Shown here: positions 14,175 through 23,550 of the stretch, piece after piece
Numbering within the stretch: position 1 is the stretch's first letter
How the letters are laid out: the number at the start of each line of letters is the position of its first letter
Source of the DNA: Nostocales cyanobacterium
Lineage (GTDB): Bacteria > Cyanobacteriota > Cyanobacteriia > Cyanobacteriales > Nostocaceae
DNA: 32,634 nt
Assembly (NCBI GenBank): GCA_004292695.1
Contig: RDXV01000043.1
Coordinates: forward strand, 1 to 32,634
Direction: 5' to 3'
The notes under the pieces: model-generated
Database searches by the model: none
Seen by the model: only the letters and a program-made list of their open reading frames with translations
What the model was told of the DNA's origin: nothing
Program-made: the position numbers and the translations under genes

Positions 14175-15656
14175 TTAAAACCTATCCACCCCCACAAACT
14201 GAGTAGATGAGACTTTCGCCGCTTCCCCACAGGTACGGGGTGTGGGAAAAATCTTCCCAGGGTTAGCCAAACCTTGAGGATTAAAAACAGCCCTTACCCA
14301 TTGCATAGTTTCCAAATCTGCATCACTAAACATATCCGGCATATAACATTTTTTATCAGCACCAATGCCATGTTCACCGGAAATACTACCACCTACTTTC
14401 ACACACAATTTGAGAATTTCTCCTCCCACTTCTTCCACCTTTTCTAATTCTCCAGGAATAGAATTATCAAACAAAATCAAAGGATGTAAATTCCCATCTC
14501 CCGCATGAAAAACATTTGCAATTCTGTAACCATGTTTTGCACCTAAAGCCTCAATTTCCTTTAAAACATAAGGTAATTGAGTCCGAGGAATTACCCCATC
14601 CTGTACATAATAATCAGGGCTGATATGTCCCGCTGCTGCAAAAGCCGCTTTTCTACCTTTCCATAATTTTAACCTGGTTTTTGGATCAGATGCAGTAGTA
14701 ATATTTCTCGCTCCATTTTTTAAACAAATATCAGCAACCTTTTGTTTATTTGCGGCAACTTCTACTTCTAAACCATCAATTTCTACTAACAAAATTGCCG
14801 TCGCATCACGGGGATAACAATTAGTAGCAACCACATCTTCCACAGCGTTAATACTAATATTATCCATCATTTCCATACCACCAGGAATAATCCCCGCGCT
14901 AATAATATCAGAAACACTAGCTGCGGCAGCTTCAACACTGGTAAAATCTGCTAATAAAACACAAATTGATTCAGCCGTTTTGAGGATTTTTAAAGTTATT
15001 TCCGTCGCAATTCCTAAAGTTCCTTCTGAACCCACAAATACACCTGTTAAATCATAACCTGGCATTTCGGGAATTTGTCCACCAATATCAGCAATTGAAC
15101 CATCAGGAAGGACAATTTTTAAACCTAAAACATGATTAGTTGTGACACCGTATTTTAAACAATGCACACCCCCGGAATTTTCAGCAATATTCCCACCAAT
15201 AGAACAAATAATTTGACTAGAAGGGTCCGGTGCAAAATAAAAACCAGCACCGCTAACAGCTTGTGTTACCCAACTATTAATAATTCCTGGTTGCACAACT
15301 ACACGCTGATTTTCTAAATCAGTTTTAAGAATTTGCCGCATTAAAGATGTGACAATTAAAACTGAATCTTCAACGGGTAATGCACCACCTGATAAACCTG
15401 TTCCTGAACCTCTAGCGATGAAAGGAACGGAATATTGATTACATATTTTGACAATTTCTGCTACTTGTTCAGTGGTGCGGGGTAATACTGCTACTGCTGG
15501 TTCTTGACGGTAGCTAGTTAAACCATCACATTCATAGGTTAATAGTTCTTCTTTGCGTTGAACTACTCCTTTTTCTCCGAGTACAGCGATGAATTTTTTG
15601 ATGATGGGTTTCCAGTTGATTTGAGTTTTTGCTTGTTTTTTATCTTGGATAAGCAT
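14175..15656 (-). CDS. glcD: FAD-linked oxidase, glycolate dehydrogenase GlcD-type
   Basis: 493 residues, cytoplasmic or membrane-peripheral. It oxidises glycolate (or D-lactate) to glyoxylate in photorespiratory metabolism; cyanobacteria use GlcD rather than a plant-type oxidase. The N-terminal FAD-binding (PCMH) domain shows FIARGSGTGLSGGALP (about 79-94), GGNIAENSGGVHCLKYG and GSEGTLGIATEITL. The C-terminal oxidase domain shows FHAGDGNLHPLI and SGEHGIGADKK. It is the full family length. It stands alone, with the accessory island ending right behind its stop and a gene-free ~330 bp region before its start. D-lactate dehydrogenase activity is the main alternative. Confidence 0.92.
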   Translation of the reverse strand: MLIQDKKQAKTQINWKPIIKKFIAVLGEKGVVQRKEELLTYECDGLTSYRQEPAVAVLPRTTEQVAEIVKICNQYSVPFIARGSGTGLSGGALPVEDSVLIVTSLMRQILKTDLENQRVVVQPGIINSWVTQAVSGAGFYFAPDPSSQIICSIGGNIAENSGGVHCLKYGVTTNHVLGLKIVLPDGSIADIGGQIPEMPGYDLTGVFVGSEGTLGIATEITLKILKTAESICVLLADFTSVEAAAASVSDIISAGIIPGGMEMMDNISINAVEDVVATNCYPRDATAILLVEIDGLEVEVAANKQKVADICLKNGARNITTASDPKTRLKLWKGRKAAFAAAGHISPDYYVQDGVIPRTQLPYVLKEIEALGAKHGYRIANVFHAGDGNLHPLILFDNSIPGELEKVEEVGGEILKLCVKVGGSISGEHGIGADKKCYMPDMFSDADLETMQWVRAVFNPQGLANPGKIFPTPRTCGEAAKVSSTQFVGVDRF

Positions 15657-15992
15657 AGAGTTTTAATTATTGATGGTAGATGTTTTTATTTTCTCACGCA
15701 AAGACGCAAACGGGAGGAATGATACAATTATAATTGTAAATCGTTATTTTGGGTATTTTTACGGTATTAATTTACTAAATAAATGCTATATTTGCAATAT
15801 TATTTAATCATTTCTTAATAAAATGAACTGATTATTTTCAGAGATAATTATAAAAAATAATTAATGGCTTAAATATTGGATTAATTGCTGTATGGATGCA
15901 GTATGAATATGTGAGAATTACCAGCAATTATGTAATCGAAAGTAATTTTAATAATAGTTTTGTAACCTATTAAATAAAATGTCAGGATGCCC
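15657..15992. other. Gene-free divergent region between glcD and the glycan cluster
   Basis: About 330 bases, AT-rich. It contains a 'ttttctcacgcaaagacgcaaa' repeat at 15688-15710 and otherwise no convincing ORF, RNA gene or clear -35/-10 pair. It must hold the promoters of both flanking divergent genes. Confidence 0.6.
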
Positions 15993-17297
15993 ATGAAAAA
16001 TTTATTGACTAACCCTAGAAAAATAGAGCTATTAGGGGCTGAAGAAAAACTAATACAACTTATTAGTTCATCGAGGAATCATCAATGGCGCATTGCTTTA
16101 TATTCCCATGATACAATGGGGTTAGGACATAAAAGACGGAATTTATTAATTGCCCAAACATTGGGATATTCACCATTAGAAACAGATATTTTAATTATTA
16201 GTGGGATTCAAGATAGTTGTAATTTCCCCATACCTTCAGGGGTAGATTGTTTGAGTTTACCAGCTTTGTCCAAAAATATAAATGGTGAGTACAAAGCCAG
16301 GAGGTTAAGTTTATCATTACAGGAGATTATCAAACTGCGATCGCAAATTATTCTCACCACTATGAAAAATTTTCAACCAGATATTTTTATTGTTGATAAT
16401 GTACCCAGAGGTGCAGTTAGAGAACTAGAACCAACACTCAATTATTTACGTCATCAAGGAAAAACACACTGCATTTTAGGTTTACGAGATGTGTTAGATG
16501 AACCAGTTTCCGTCAAGCGAGATTGGAAACGGATGGAAAATGAAAAAGCGATTCAAACTTATTATGATGCAGTTTGGGTATATGGAGATCCTAGAATTTA
16601 TGATTTAGCCAAAGAATATAATTTTCATTCAGAAACAATTAAAAAACTCCATTACATTGGTTATCTAGATCAACGAAAACGCCTCAAGTTTATTGATAGT
16701 GAAAGCATTCAGGCTTTTAAATCTCTCAATTTATCTGAAAAAAAATTAGCATTATGTTTAGTAGGTGGTGGACAAGATGGAGCGAATTTAGCAGAAACCT
16801 TTGCCCATACTCAACTACCACTAGATATGAATGGCATTATTTTAACAGGTCCATTTATGCCCAGAGAGGTACAACAAAAATTGCAAAAATTAGCGGCTAA
16901 ACGTGATAATTTACAGGTATTGAAATATTTATCTGAACCCACACTTTTAGTCAATCGAGCAGAGCGGGTTATTGCAATGGGAGGATATAATACAACCTGT
17001 GAATTATTGTCATTTCAAAAAAAATCCCTAATTATTCCCCGCATCAAACCGAGAAAAGAACAATTTGTGAGAGCAGAACGTTTACAGTCTCTTGGTTTAG
17101 TGGATATGCTACACCCCCAAAACTTTACATCTGAAACATTAACAAATTGGTTAAATACAGAAACGAAAAAACCACAGGTTCGTAATTTTGTTAACCTCAA
17201 TGGACTCAATCATATTTCTCAATTGATAGACGAAATACTCATAGATAAGTATTCAACTAACAAAAATCAGCTTTTTCAAAAAGTTAAAATGCAGTAG
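15993..17297 (+). CDS. GT28/MurG-like glycosyltransferase
   Basis: 434 residues, no signal peptide. The N-terminal domain has the HDTMGLGHKRRNLLIA loop typical of GT-B enzymes acting on membrane acceptors. The C-terminal donor-binding domain has CLVGGGQDG, then AMGGYNTTCELL with a basic KPRKEQFVRAERL, as in MurG/UDP-dependent GT28 proteins. ATG 15993 is favoured over ATG 15987 because AGGA at 15984-15987 is properly spaced only for the former. It opens a five-gene plus-strand cluster with two GT4 enzymes, an ABC exporter and a kinase, so it probably adds a sugar in making an exported glycan. Donor and acceptor are unknown. Confidence 0.75.
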   Translation: MKNLLTNPRKIELLGAEEKLIQLISSSRNHQWRIALYSHDTMGLGHKRRNLLIAQTLGYSPLETDILIISGIQDSCNFPIPSGVDCLSLPALSKNINGEYKARRLSLSLQEIIKLRSQIILTTMKNFQPDIFIVDNVPRGAVRELEPTLNYLRHQGKTHCILGLRDVLDEPVSVKRDWKRMENEKAIQTYYDAVWVYGDPRIYDLAKEYNFHSETIKKLHYIGYLDQRKRLKFIDSESIQAFKSLNLSEKKLALCLVGGGQDGANLAETFAHTQLPLDMNGIILTGPFMPREVQQKLQKLAAKRDNLQVLKYLSEPTLLVNRAERVIAMGGYNTTCELLSFQKKSLIIPRIKPRKEQFVRAERLQSLGLVDMLHPQNFTSETLTNWLNTETKKPQVRNFVNLNGLNHISQLIDEILIDKYSTNKNQLFQKVKMQ

Positions 17298-17320
17298 TTT
17301 TAATAGTTCACAAATACGAA

Positions 17321-17350
17321 TTACCTATTACCTATTACCTATTACCTATT
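17321..17350. repeat. STRR heptanucleotide repeat (ttaccta)4
   Basis: Four perfect head-to-tail ttaccta units plus tt, ending immediately before the ATG at 17351. Heptamer STRRs are characteristic of heterocystous cyanobacteria. Here the array occupies the place of the Shine-Dalgarno, so copy-number change would alter translation initiation of the downstream gene. Confidence 0.92.
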
Positions 17351-18568
17351 ATGCCTATAATTGGTTACATTCTCAAACGTTATCCCCGCTATTCTGAAAC
17401 CTTTGTAGTTAATGAAATTTTGGCACATGAAACAGCAGGTTTAAAGATAGAAATTTTCGCTTTAAGACCACCTAGCGACAGTCATTTTCAAAATATTATT
17501 TCTCAAGTTAGAGCGCCTGTAAATTACATTAAAAAACCAATTCAAGGCCGTGTGAGTCCATCTCTTAATAGTCTTGCTCCCACAGCGGCCAGTTATTTTT
17601 GGGCAGAATTACAAGAAGCTGCTAAAATCATTCCTGATTTTTGGTTAAAATTAGCTATTGCTGAAGGTGAACAAGCAAGCACTGTATACCAAGCTGCATG
17701 GTTAGCAAGGGAAGCAAAACTCAAAGGTATCACTCATTTACACGCTCATTTTGGTACTGTTGCCACCAGTGTAGCCAGGTTAGCTTCCCATTTTACAGGT
17801 ATTCCCTACACTTTCACGGCTCATGCTAAAGATATCTTTCATGAAAGTGTTGATTTTGCAGATATGGAACGTAAATTACAAGATGCTGCGACGGTGGTAA
17901 CTGTTAGTGATTACAACTTAAATTATTTACAAACAAAATATCCTCAAGCTAAACAAAAAATTCAACGTATTTATAATGGTTTGAATTTAGGAAGATTACA
18001 ATATTCTGCACCTGCTCAACGTCTTCCCGTAATTATTTCTGTGGGGCGTTTGGTTGAGAAAAAAGGAATGTCTATTTTAATAAATGCTTGTGCAATTCTC
18101 AAACAAAAAAATTGTGAATTTCAATGTCAAATTGTGGGTACTGGTTCATTAGAAACGGCATTAAAAAAACAAATTCAAGATTTAGAATTGTCATCTTTGG
18201 TAGAAATTATTGGTCCACGTCCGCAAAATGAAGTGTTTCAATTAGTGCAACAAGCGGCTGTGTTTGCAGCACCTTATATAATTGGTAAAGATGGCAACAG
18301 AGATGGATTACCTACAGTTTTATTAGAAGCGATGGCTTTAGGAACTCCCTGTGTAAGTACGGATGTGACGGGTATTCCTGAAGTTGTTAAACATGGTGAA
18401 ACTGGGTTGATTGTACCACAAAATAATGCTGAAAAGTTGGCTATTTCACTGCAAGAACTTCTCACTAATTCTGCTTTGCGGGTAAGGTTGTCAACCCAAG
18501 CTAGAAATTTAATTGTATCTGAGTTTGATATTGCTCATAATACTCAAATTTTACGAAAATTATTTTGA
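17351..18568 (+). CDS. GT4-family glycosyltransferase
   Basis: 405 residues, GT-B fold. N-terminal: GYILKRYPRYSETFVVNEI, the typical opening of WcaL/EpsF-like enzymes for exopolysaccharide synthesis. Middle: HLHAHFGTVATSVARLA and YTFTAHAKDIF. C-terminal donor domain: VGRLVEKKGM, and DGLPTVLLEAMALGTPCVST with GIPEVV, the family E-x7-E region. It retains nucleotide-sugar binding. The ATG is preceded by the STRR array, not by a visible Shine-Dalgarno. A 53-base gap separates it from the GT28-like gene upstream, and the next GT4 gene starts 18 bases downstream. It probably extends the same glycan. Confidence 0.85.
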   Translation: MPIIGYILKRYPRYSETFVVNEILAHETAGLKIEIFALRPPSDSHFQNIISQVRAPVNYIKKPIQGRVSPSLNSLAPTAASYFWAELQEAAKIIPDFWLKLAIAEGEQASTVYQAAWLAREAKLKGITHLHAHFGTVATSVARLASHFTGIPYTFTAHAKDIFHESVDFADMERKLQDAATVVTVSDYNLNYLQTKYPQAKQKIQRIYNGLNLGRLQYSAPAQRLPVIISVGRLVEKKGMSILINACAILKQKNCEFQCQIVGTGSLETALKKQIQDLELSSLVEIIGPRPQNEVFQLVQQAAVFAAPYIIGKDGNRDGLPTVLLEAMALGTPCVSTDVTGIPEVVKHGETGLIVPQNNAEKLAISLQELLTNSALRVRLSTQARNLIVSEFDIAHNTQILRKLF

Positions 18569-18586
18569 TGAAGAGGAGGTTGGAAG

Positions 18587-19744
18587 GTGAGAGTTGCTTA
18601 TGTTTGTGCTGATTTGGGGATTCCTGTGTTCGGCAAAAAAGGCTGTTCTATTCATGTACAGGAGGTGATGAGAGCTTTACAAAAACAAGGTTGTGATGTG
18701 GAATTGTTAGCGACTCGTTTAGGAGGAATAGGACCGCCAGATTTAGGTGATATTGTTGTTCATCAATTGCCAAATATCCCCAAGGGAGAAATATCTATCA
18801 GGGAAAAAATGGCTTTGGGAATTAATGATGATTTGGTTGATAAGTTAGAGGTTTTGGGAAGTTTGGATTTTGTTTATGAACGTTATTCTCTGTGGAGTTA
18901 TGGGGCAATGGAATTTGCCAAAATAAAGGGAATTGTTGGTTTGTTAGAGGTTAATTCTCCTTTGATTATAGAACAAGCAAAGCATCGTGGGTTAATAGAT
19001 ATTGATGGGGCAGAAAAGGTGGCAAAACGAGTTTTTAAAGCTGCTACTGCTGTGATTACTGTTTCTGAGGAAGTGAAAAAATATGTGATGAATTATGTGG
19101 AGGATGATAAAATTTATGTAATTCCTAATGGTGTAAATCCTGAAAGGTTTTCTAATATTAATAATTCCACTAATTCAGAAAACTTTACTGTGGGATTTTT
19201 GGGGAGTTTGAAACCTTGGCATGGTTTATCAATACTCACCGAGGCTTTTTTTAGACTTCATCAAAAAATTCCCCAAGCGCGACTTTTGATTGTGGGTGAT
19301 GGTCCAGAAAGGGAAAAGATAGAAAGGGAATTATTGGCTAGAGGATTAGATAGTTATACTCAATTTACTGGGGCGATAAATCCTGAACAAGTTCCCGAAT
19401 TATTAGCAAAAATGGATGTAGCAGTTGCACCTTATCCACCACAAACAGACTTTTATTTTTCACCTTTGAAAGTGTATGAATATATGGCGGCTGGTTTACC
19501 TGTGGTAGTGAGTAAAATTGGACAATTAGTGAATTTAATAGAACCAGAAATTGATGGTATTTTTTGTCCTCCCGGTGATGATATCGCCCTAGCAGATGCT
19601 TTAGAAAAATTATGGCGATCGCCTACACTCCGTCAAAATCTTGGACAAGCTGCACGTCAAAAAGTCATGAAATATCATACCTGGGATACCATAGCTAAAC
19701 AAATTTTACAGATAGCCAAATGTTATGGGGGTGTAAAAGGATAA
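18587..19744 (+). CDS. GT4-family glycosyltransferase, second
   Basis: 385 residues, GT-B fold. The GTG start has a strong Shine-Dalgarno GAGGAGG at 18573-18579, 7 bases upstream. N-terminal: VAYVCADLGIPVFGKKGCSIHVQEVMRALQ with a glycine-rich acceptor loop. Middle: YERYSLWSYGAMEF and LLEVNSPLI. C-terminal: VGFLGSLKPWHGL, LLIVGDGPEREKIE, and SPLKVYEYMAAGLPVVVS, the GT4 donor-site E-x7-E region. It follows the previous GT4 by 18 bases and the ABC exporter starts one base after its stop (taa a atg), so these are co-transcribed. Confidence 0.85.
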   Translation: MRVAYVCADLGIPVFGKKGCSIHVQEVMRALQKQGCDVELLATRLGGIGPPDLGDIVVHQLPNIPKGEISIREKMALGINDDLVDKLEVLGSLDFVYERYSLWSYGAMEFAKIKGIVGLLEVNSPLIIEQAKHRGLIDIDGAEKVAKRVFKAATAVITVSEEVKKYVMNYVEDDKIYVIPNGVNPERFSNINNSTNSENFTVGFLGSLKPWHGLSILTEAFFRLHQKIPQARLLIVGDGPEREKIERELLARGLDSYTQFTGAINPEQVPELLAKMDVAVAPYPPQTDFYFSPLKVYEYMAAGLPVVVSKIGQLVNLIEPEIDGIFCPPGDDIALADALEKLWRSPTLRQNLGQAARQKVMKYHTWDTIAKQILQIAKCYGGVKG

Positions 19745-19745
19745 A

Positions 19746-21575
19746 ATGACAAAATCCCTTAAAAAAACTATTCCAGGTCTGTGGGAAATTTTAGCTTATT
19801 TCTGTCCAGAAATTCGCCCCCACTATAAACTATTAATAATTTCCGCGATCGCCTTAGTTGCAGATATTGTACTCAGGGTACTAGAACCTTGGCCACTCAA
19901 GTTTGTATTTGATTATGTTTTAATTAACAATAATCAACCAATTAATATTCCCATCATCGGCAATTTACAACCCATTAATTTACTGACTATTTCCGCACTT
20001 TCATTCATGATCTTGACAGGATTACGTGCCTTAGCAGCCTATTTTAGTACAGTCACATTAGCCACAGTTGGCAGTCGTGTCATGGCGAAAGTTAGAGATA
20101 ATTTATATCGTCATCTGCAAGATTTATCTTTAAGTTATCACACCCAAACTCGTAGCGGTGACTTAATTATTAGAGTCAGTAGTGATGCCAGTAGTTTACA
20201 AGAAATCATGATTACCGCAGCATTACCCCTGATAGTTAGTATACTCAGTCTTTTAACAATGATAACGGTGATGTTATGGATTAATTTTAGCCTTACCTTC
20301 ATATCACTTCTCACCTTACCTTTATTTTGGTTAATCACCAATCGTCTCAGTCAAAAAATTAAAAACTCCTCATTAAAACAACGTCAACAAGAAGGTACTG
20401 TTGCTGCTATTGCGGCTGAATCTATTGCTGCCATTAAATTAGTAAAAGCTTTGTGGTTACAAGAAGCATTTGCCCAAGTATTTTCCCAACAAAATCAACG
20501 TAGCCTCAAAGAAAGTGTCAAAACTCAAAAACTATCAGCCAACTTAGAAAGAAGCGTAGATGCCATCATAGCTTTAGGAACAGCAATTGTACTTTGGTAT
20601 GGTTCTTGGTTAGCATTGCAAAAAACACTCACCCCAGGGGATGTACTCATATTTATCACCTATTTAAAAAATGCCTTCAAACCCATTCAAAACTTTGCTA
20701 AATACACCAGTAGACTAGCAAAAGCTGCCGCTTCCGGGGAAAGAATTTTAGATATCTTAAAACAAAAACCAGAAATTACAGACTTACCAAATGCCATTCC
20801 CGCGCCAAAATTTCAAGGTGAAATTAGTTTTGATCATGTTCACTTTAATTATCAACCAGGACAAACTTTATTAACAGACATTAACTTAAACATTCAACCA
20901 GGAAAAACAATAGCCATTGTCGGTACTTCTGGCAGTGGAAAATCCACATTAATGAACTTATTATTACGACTTTATGAACCTACTTCCGGTAAAATTTGCA
21001 TTGATGGTAGAGACATTAGAGAATACACATTAGCATCATTCCGCCCACAAATCAGCGTAGTTTTACAAGAGAGTATCTTATTTGCCGCCACCATCAAAGA
21101 AAACATAGCTTATGGTATTTCAGAAGTATCAGATGTAGAAATTGAAAATGCAGCGCGTTTAGCAAATGCACATAAATTCATTCAAAAATTACCCCAAGGA
21201 TATAACACATTAGTAGGAGAAAGAGGAGCAACATTGTCAGGAGGACAACGCCAAAGAATTGCGATTGCTCGTGCAGCTATTCGTCAAACTCCCATCCTCA
21301 TTTTAGACGAACCCACCACAGGTTTAGATAAAAACAACGAAAAAAACGTCATTGAATCTTTACAAAAACTCTCCCAAAACCGCACCACATTTTTAATTAC
21401 CCATAACCTGAACTTTGCCACCTATGCAGATGAAATAATTTACCTCAAAAATGGCCAAATAATAGAACAAGGAACACACACAGAACTAATGCAAAAAAAT
21501 CATCACTACGCAACACTACATCAACTCCAAAACACAACCCAAAATCAAACCTTACAAAAAACACAAATCAATTAA
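19746..21575 (+). CDS. MsbA-like ABC exporter (fused membrane and ATPase domains)
   Basis: 609 residues, inner membrane. The N-terminal ~310 residues hold the six-helix type-1 exporter domain (LLIISAIALVADIVLR, and hydrophobic segments near 60, 140, 160, 250 and 275). The C-terminal nucleotide-binding domain has Walker A GTSGSGKST (about 392-400), LSGGQRQRIAIARA (about 497), Walker B ILILDEPTTGLD and the H-loop FLITHN. Full length and intact. It lies one base after the second GT4 gene and likely flips or exports the lipid-linked glycan made by the transferases before it. Homologues serve heterocyst envelope polysaccharide (HepA) or lipid export, so that is one possibility. Confidence 0.92.
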   Translation: MTKSLKKTIPGLWEILAYFCPEIRPHYKLLIISAIALVADIVLRVLEPWPLKFVFDYVLINNNQPINIPIIGNLQPINLLTISALSFMILTGLRALAAYFSTVTLATVGSRVMAKVRDNLYRHLQDLSLSYHTQTRSGDLIIRVSSDASSLQEIMITAALPLIVSILSLLTMITVMLWINFSLTFISLLTLPLFWLITNRLSQKIKNSSLKQRQQEGTVAAIAAESIAAIKLVKALWLQEAFAQVFSQQNQRSLKESVKTQKLSANLERSVDAIIALGTAIVLWYGSWLALQKTLTPGDVLIFITYLKNAFKPIQNFAKYTSRLAKAAASGERILDILKQKPEITDLPNAIPAPKFQGEISFDHVHFNYQPGQTLLTDINLNIQPGKTIAIVGTSGSGKSTLMNLLLRLYEPTSGKICIDGRDIREYTLASFRPQISVVLQESILFAATIKENIAYGISEVSDVEIENAARLANAHKFIQKLPQGYNTLVGERGATLSGGQRQRIAIARAAIRQTPILILDEPTTGLDKNNEKNVIESLQKLSQNRTTFLITHNLNFATYADEIIYLKNGQIIEQGTHTELMQKNHHYATLHQLQNTTQNQTLQKTQIN

Positions 21576-21628
21576 AAAATAAAGGGAGCATCCCAACTTC
21601 GCAAAAATAACTCAGCCACACCAAAAAC

Positions 21629-21680
21629 TCTCTGCGACTCTCTTACCTTTGTGTCCTTTGCGCCCTTTGCGGTTCATTAA
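21629..21680. repeat. 'cctttgtgtcctttgcg' intergenic repeat
   Basis: A degenerate run of ctctgcgactctcttacc, tttgtgtcctttgcg and ccctttgcggttcatta, of the cyanobacterial intergenic repeat type also seen near 25480-25506. It lies between the exporter and the kinase. Confidence 0.55.
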
Positions 21681-21700
21681 AAAAACAATACTCAACTAAA

Positions 21701-22672
21701 ATGAAAGATCCCCAAATACCCTTTCTCTCAACAACAATTGACCCTTTACAAGTAAAAAAACAATTCACCCAAAACCTACAAATAACCCAAAACACCCAAA
21801 TTGAAAAAATCCAAATAATTCGCCACAAACCCGGAAGACGCTGTTTAATAGAATATCAATTAATCAACGAACATAGACAAAAAATCACATTAATCGGAAA
21901 AATCCGAGCCAAAGAAACAGACATTAATAGTTATCAACTCCAAAAAACTTTATGGGAAACAGAATTTAATGAAAACAGCACTGACGGAATTTCTGTACCT
22001 GAACCTGTGGGTATAATTCCCGAATGGCAAATGTGGTTACAGCGTAAAATTGAAGGTGTGACATTTACGAAAAGATTAACAACCAATCAAGATTTTTTAA
22101 ATTCAAAAATTGCCGAAATTGCCCATAAACTACACACAACTAATATTCCTCCCCATCGTTCTCACACAATGAATGATGAATTAAAAATATTACATGATAA
22201 AATCCCCTTAGTTTGGGAAAAAAATCCCCAATGGCAAGAACGATTAGAAAGAATTTTAGAGGAATGTAATCAATTAGGAAATAGCCTGATAGAAAACCAA
22301 ACCTGTGGTATTCATAGAGACTTTTATCCAGAGCAAATTATTGTTAATAATCAACGTTTATATTTAATTGATTTAGATTTATATTGCCAAGGAAACCCAG
22401 CATTAGATATTGGTAATTTTATTGCCCATATCCAAGAATACAGCTTGCGGGTGTTTGGTAATGCTAGATATTTACAAGATTTAGAAACAGCTATAATTCA
22501 AAGATTTATACAACTGACAAGTGAGGAATTTAGAGTAGCAATTGAAATTTATACCACATTAACATTAGTCAGACACATTTATATTAGCAGTTTATTTTTA
22601 GAACGTGCTGTTTTTACGGAATCAATATTAAACCTATGCGAACAACGTTTAAATATAATTGATAATTTGTAA
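21701..22672 (+). CDS. APH-like kinase/phosphotransferase
   Basis: 323 residues, cytoplasmic. The C-terminal lobe has GIHRDFYPEQIIV (catalytic HxD; the usual Asn is Gln, as in the HRDFYPxQ subgroup) and LIDLDLYCQGNPALDIGNF (metal-binding DxD). The N-lobe has IRHKPGRRCLIEYQL, in which the usual ATP-binding Lys region is not obvious. APH-like kinases phosphorylate small molecules such as choline, sugars or antibiotics. It lies 125 bases after the ABC exporter on the same strand and probably modifies the same product or its precursor, but the repeat between them leaves co-transcription uncertain. Confidence 0.7.
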   Translation: MKDPQIPFLSTTIDPLQVKKQFTQNLQITQNTQIEKIQIIRHKPGRRCLIEYQLINEHRQKITLIGKIRAKETDINSYQLQKTLWETEFNENSTDGISVPEPVGIIPEWQMWLQRKIEGVTFTKRLTTNQDFLNSKIAEIAHKLHTTNIPPHRSHTMNDELKILHDKIPLVWEKNPQWQERLERILEECNQLGNSLIENQTCGIHRDFYPEQIIVNNQRLYLIDLDLYCQGNPALDIGNFIAHIQEYSLRVFGNARYLQDLETAIIQRFIQLTSEEFRVAIEIYTTLTLVRHIYISSLFLERAVFTESILNLCEQRLNIIDNL

Positions 22673-22682
22673 GATGTTTTTA

Positions 22683-22720
22683 TTTTCTCACGCAAAGGAT
22701 CAAAGGTGCAAAGGTAAGAA
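22683..22720. repeat. 'ttttctcacgcaaaggatcaaagg' dispersed repeat
   Basis: Variant copy of the same repeat as at 3796, following the kinase stop. The next 150 bases up to 22871 are AT-rich with no convincing gene. Confidence 0.55.
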
Positions 22721-22871
22721 GGGATTTTTAATACATGATATACCATTAGTTTTTTGTTCTATTCCTTTCCTTATGCTACACTATTAAAATACAAATAAAA
22801 TATCATACCTCTCTCAGTTTTGATTAAGATTACAGTTTCTTATTCGTTTTTAGCAATAATTAATTATAGCT

Positions 22872-23501
22872 ATGCCTTACAGTGATTTTACACTTAAAAA
22901 AGTCCGCCAAGATTTAGCAATTACTATCCATGAAGGCGGAAGATTTTTTCCAGATATTCCACCTGTAGAAGCAGATAATTTATTACGTCAAGAACTAGAA
23001 GATGGTTTACCATTGGTACTAGCACGGGGTAGTGAAAAAGCACGTTCTGAATGGATTATTAGCCCTGTATTAACAGCAGTGAGAAGATTATTAAATCGTC
23101 AAGTTAGTCTGTTTTCTGGGGAAGATTTTACTGTTGATCCCAATTTGGGACTTAATGGTATTTGTGATTTTTTGATTAGTAAATCACCTACTCAATTAGA
23201 AATTCAAGCCCCGGTTATTATCATTATAGAAGCAAAAAAAGAAAATCTTAATGGTGGTTTAGGTCAGTGTATCGCGGAAATGGTAGCTGCTCAAAAATTT
23301 AATGCTGCCAATAATATAAATATTCCGACTATTTTCGGTTCAGTCACCAGTGGTACAGCTTGGAAATTTTTAAAATTAGATGGTAATTCAGTGACTATTG
23401 ATATTACTGAATATCCATTACCACCAGTTGAGCCAATTTTAGGGTTTTTGCTGTGGATGTTATCACCAAATACAGGAATTTTACATTCCGAAAATACTTA
23501 A
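22872..23501 (+). CDS. PD-(D/E)XK nuclease-like protein
   Basis: 209 residues, no membrane segment. Core motif: helix Glu60 (EKARSEWIISPVL), then GICDFLI (Asp99), then VIIIIEAKKEN (Glu120-Ala-Lys122), then GLGQCIAEMVAA (Gln132), the classical E...D...ExK...Q layout of PD-(D/E)XK nucleases. The C-terminal half contains TIFGSVTSGTAWKFLKLDG, a beta-rich tail. It is a small protein of the type common in cyanobacteria without an adjacent methylase, so it may be a solitary nuclease or a remnant of one. The function is unproven. It is transcribed convergently with the xisHI pair. Confidence 0.65.
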   Translation: MPYSDFTLKKVRQDLAITIHEGGRFFPDIPPVEADNLLRQELEDGLPLVLARGSEKARSEWIISPVLTAVRRLLNRQVSLFSGEDFTVDPNLGLNGICDFLISKSPTQLEIQAPVIIIIEAKKENLNGGLGQCIAEMVAAQKFNAANNINIPTIFGSVTSGTAWKFLKLDGNSVTIDITEYPLPPVEPILGFLLWMLSPNTGILHSENT

Positions 23502-23550
23502 ATTATGTTTTGATTTTCTCACGCAGAGTCGCAGAGAGGAAGAGAGATTT

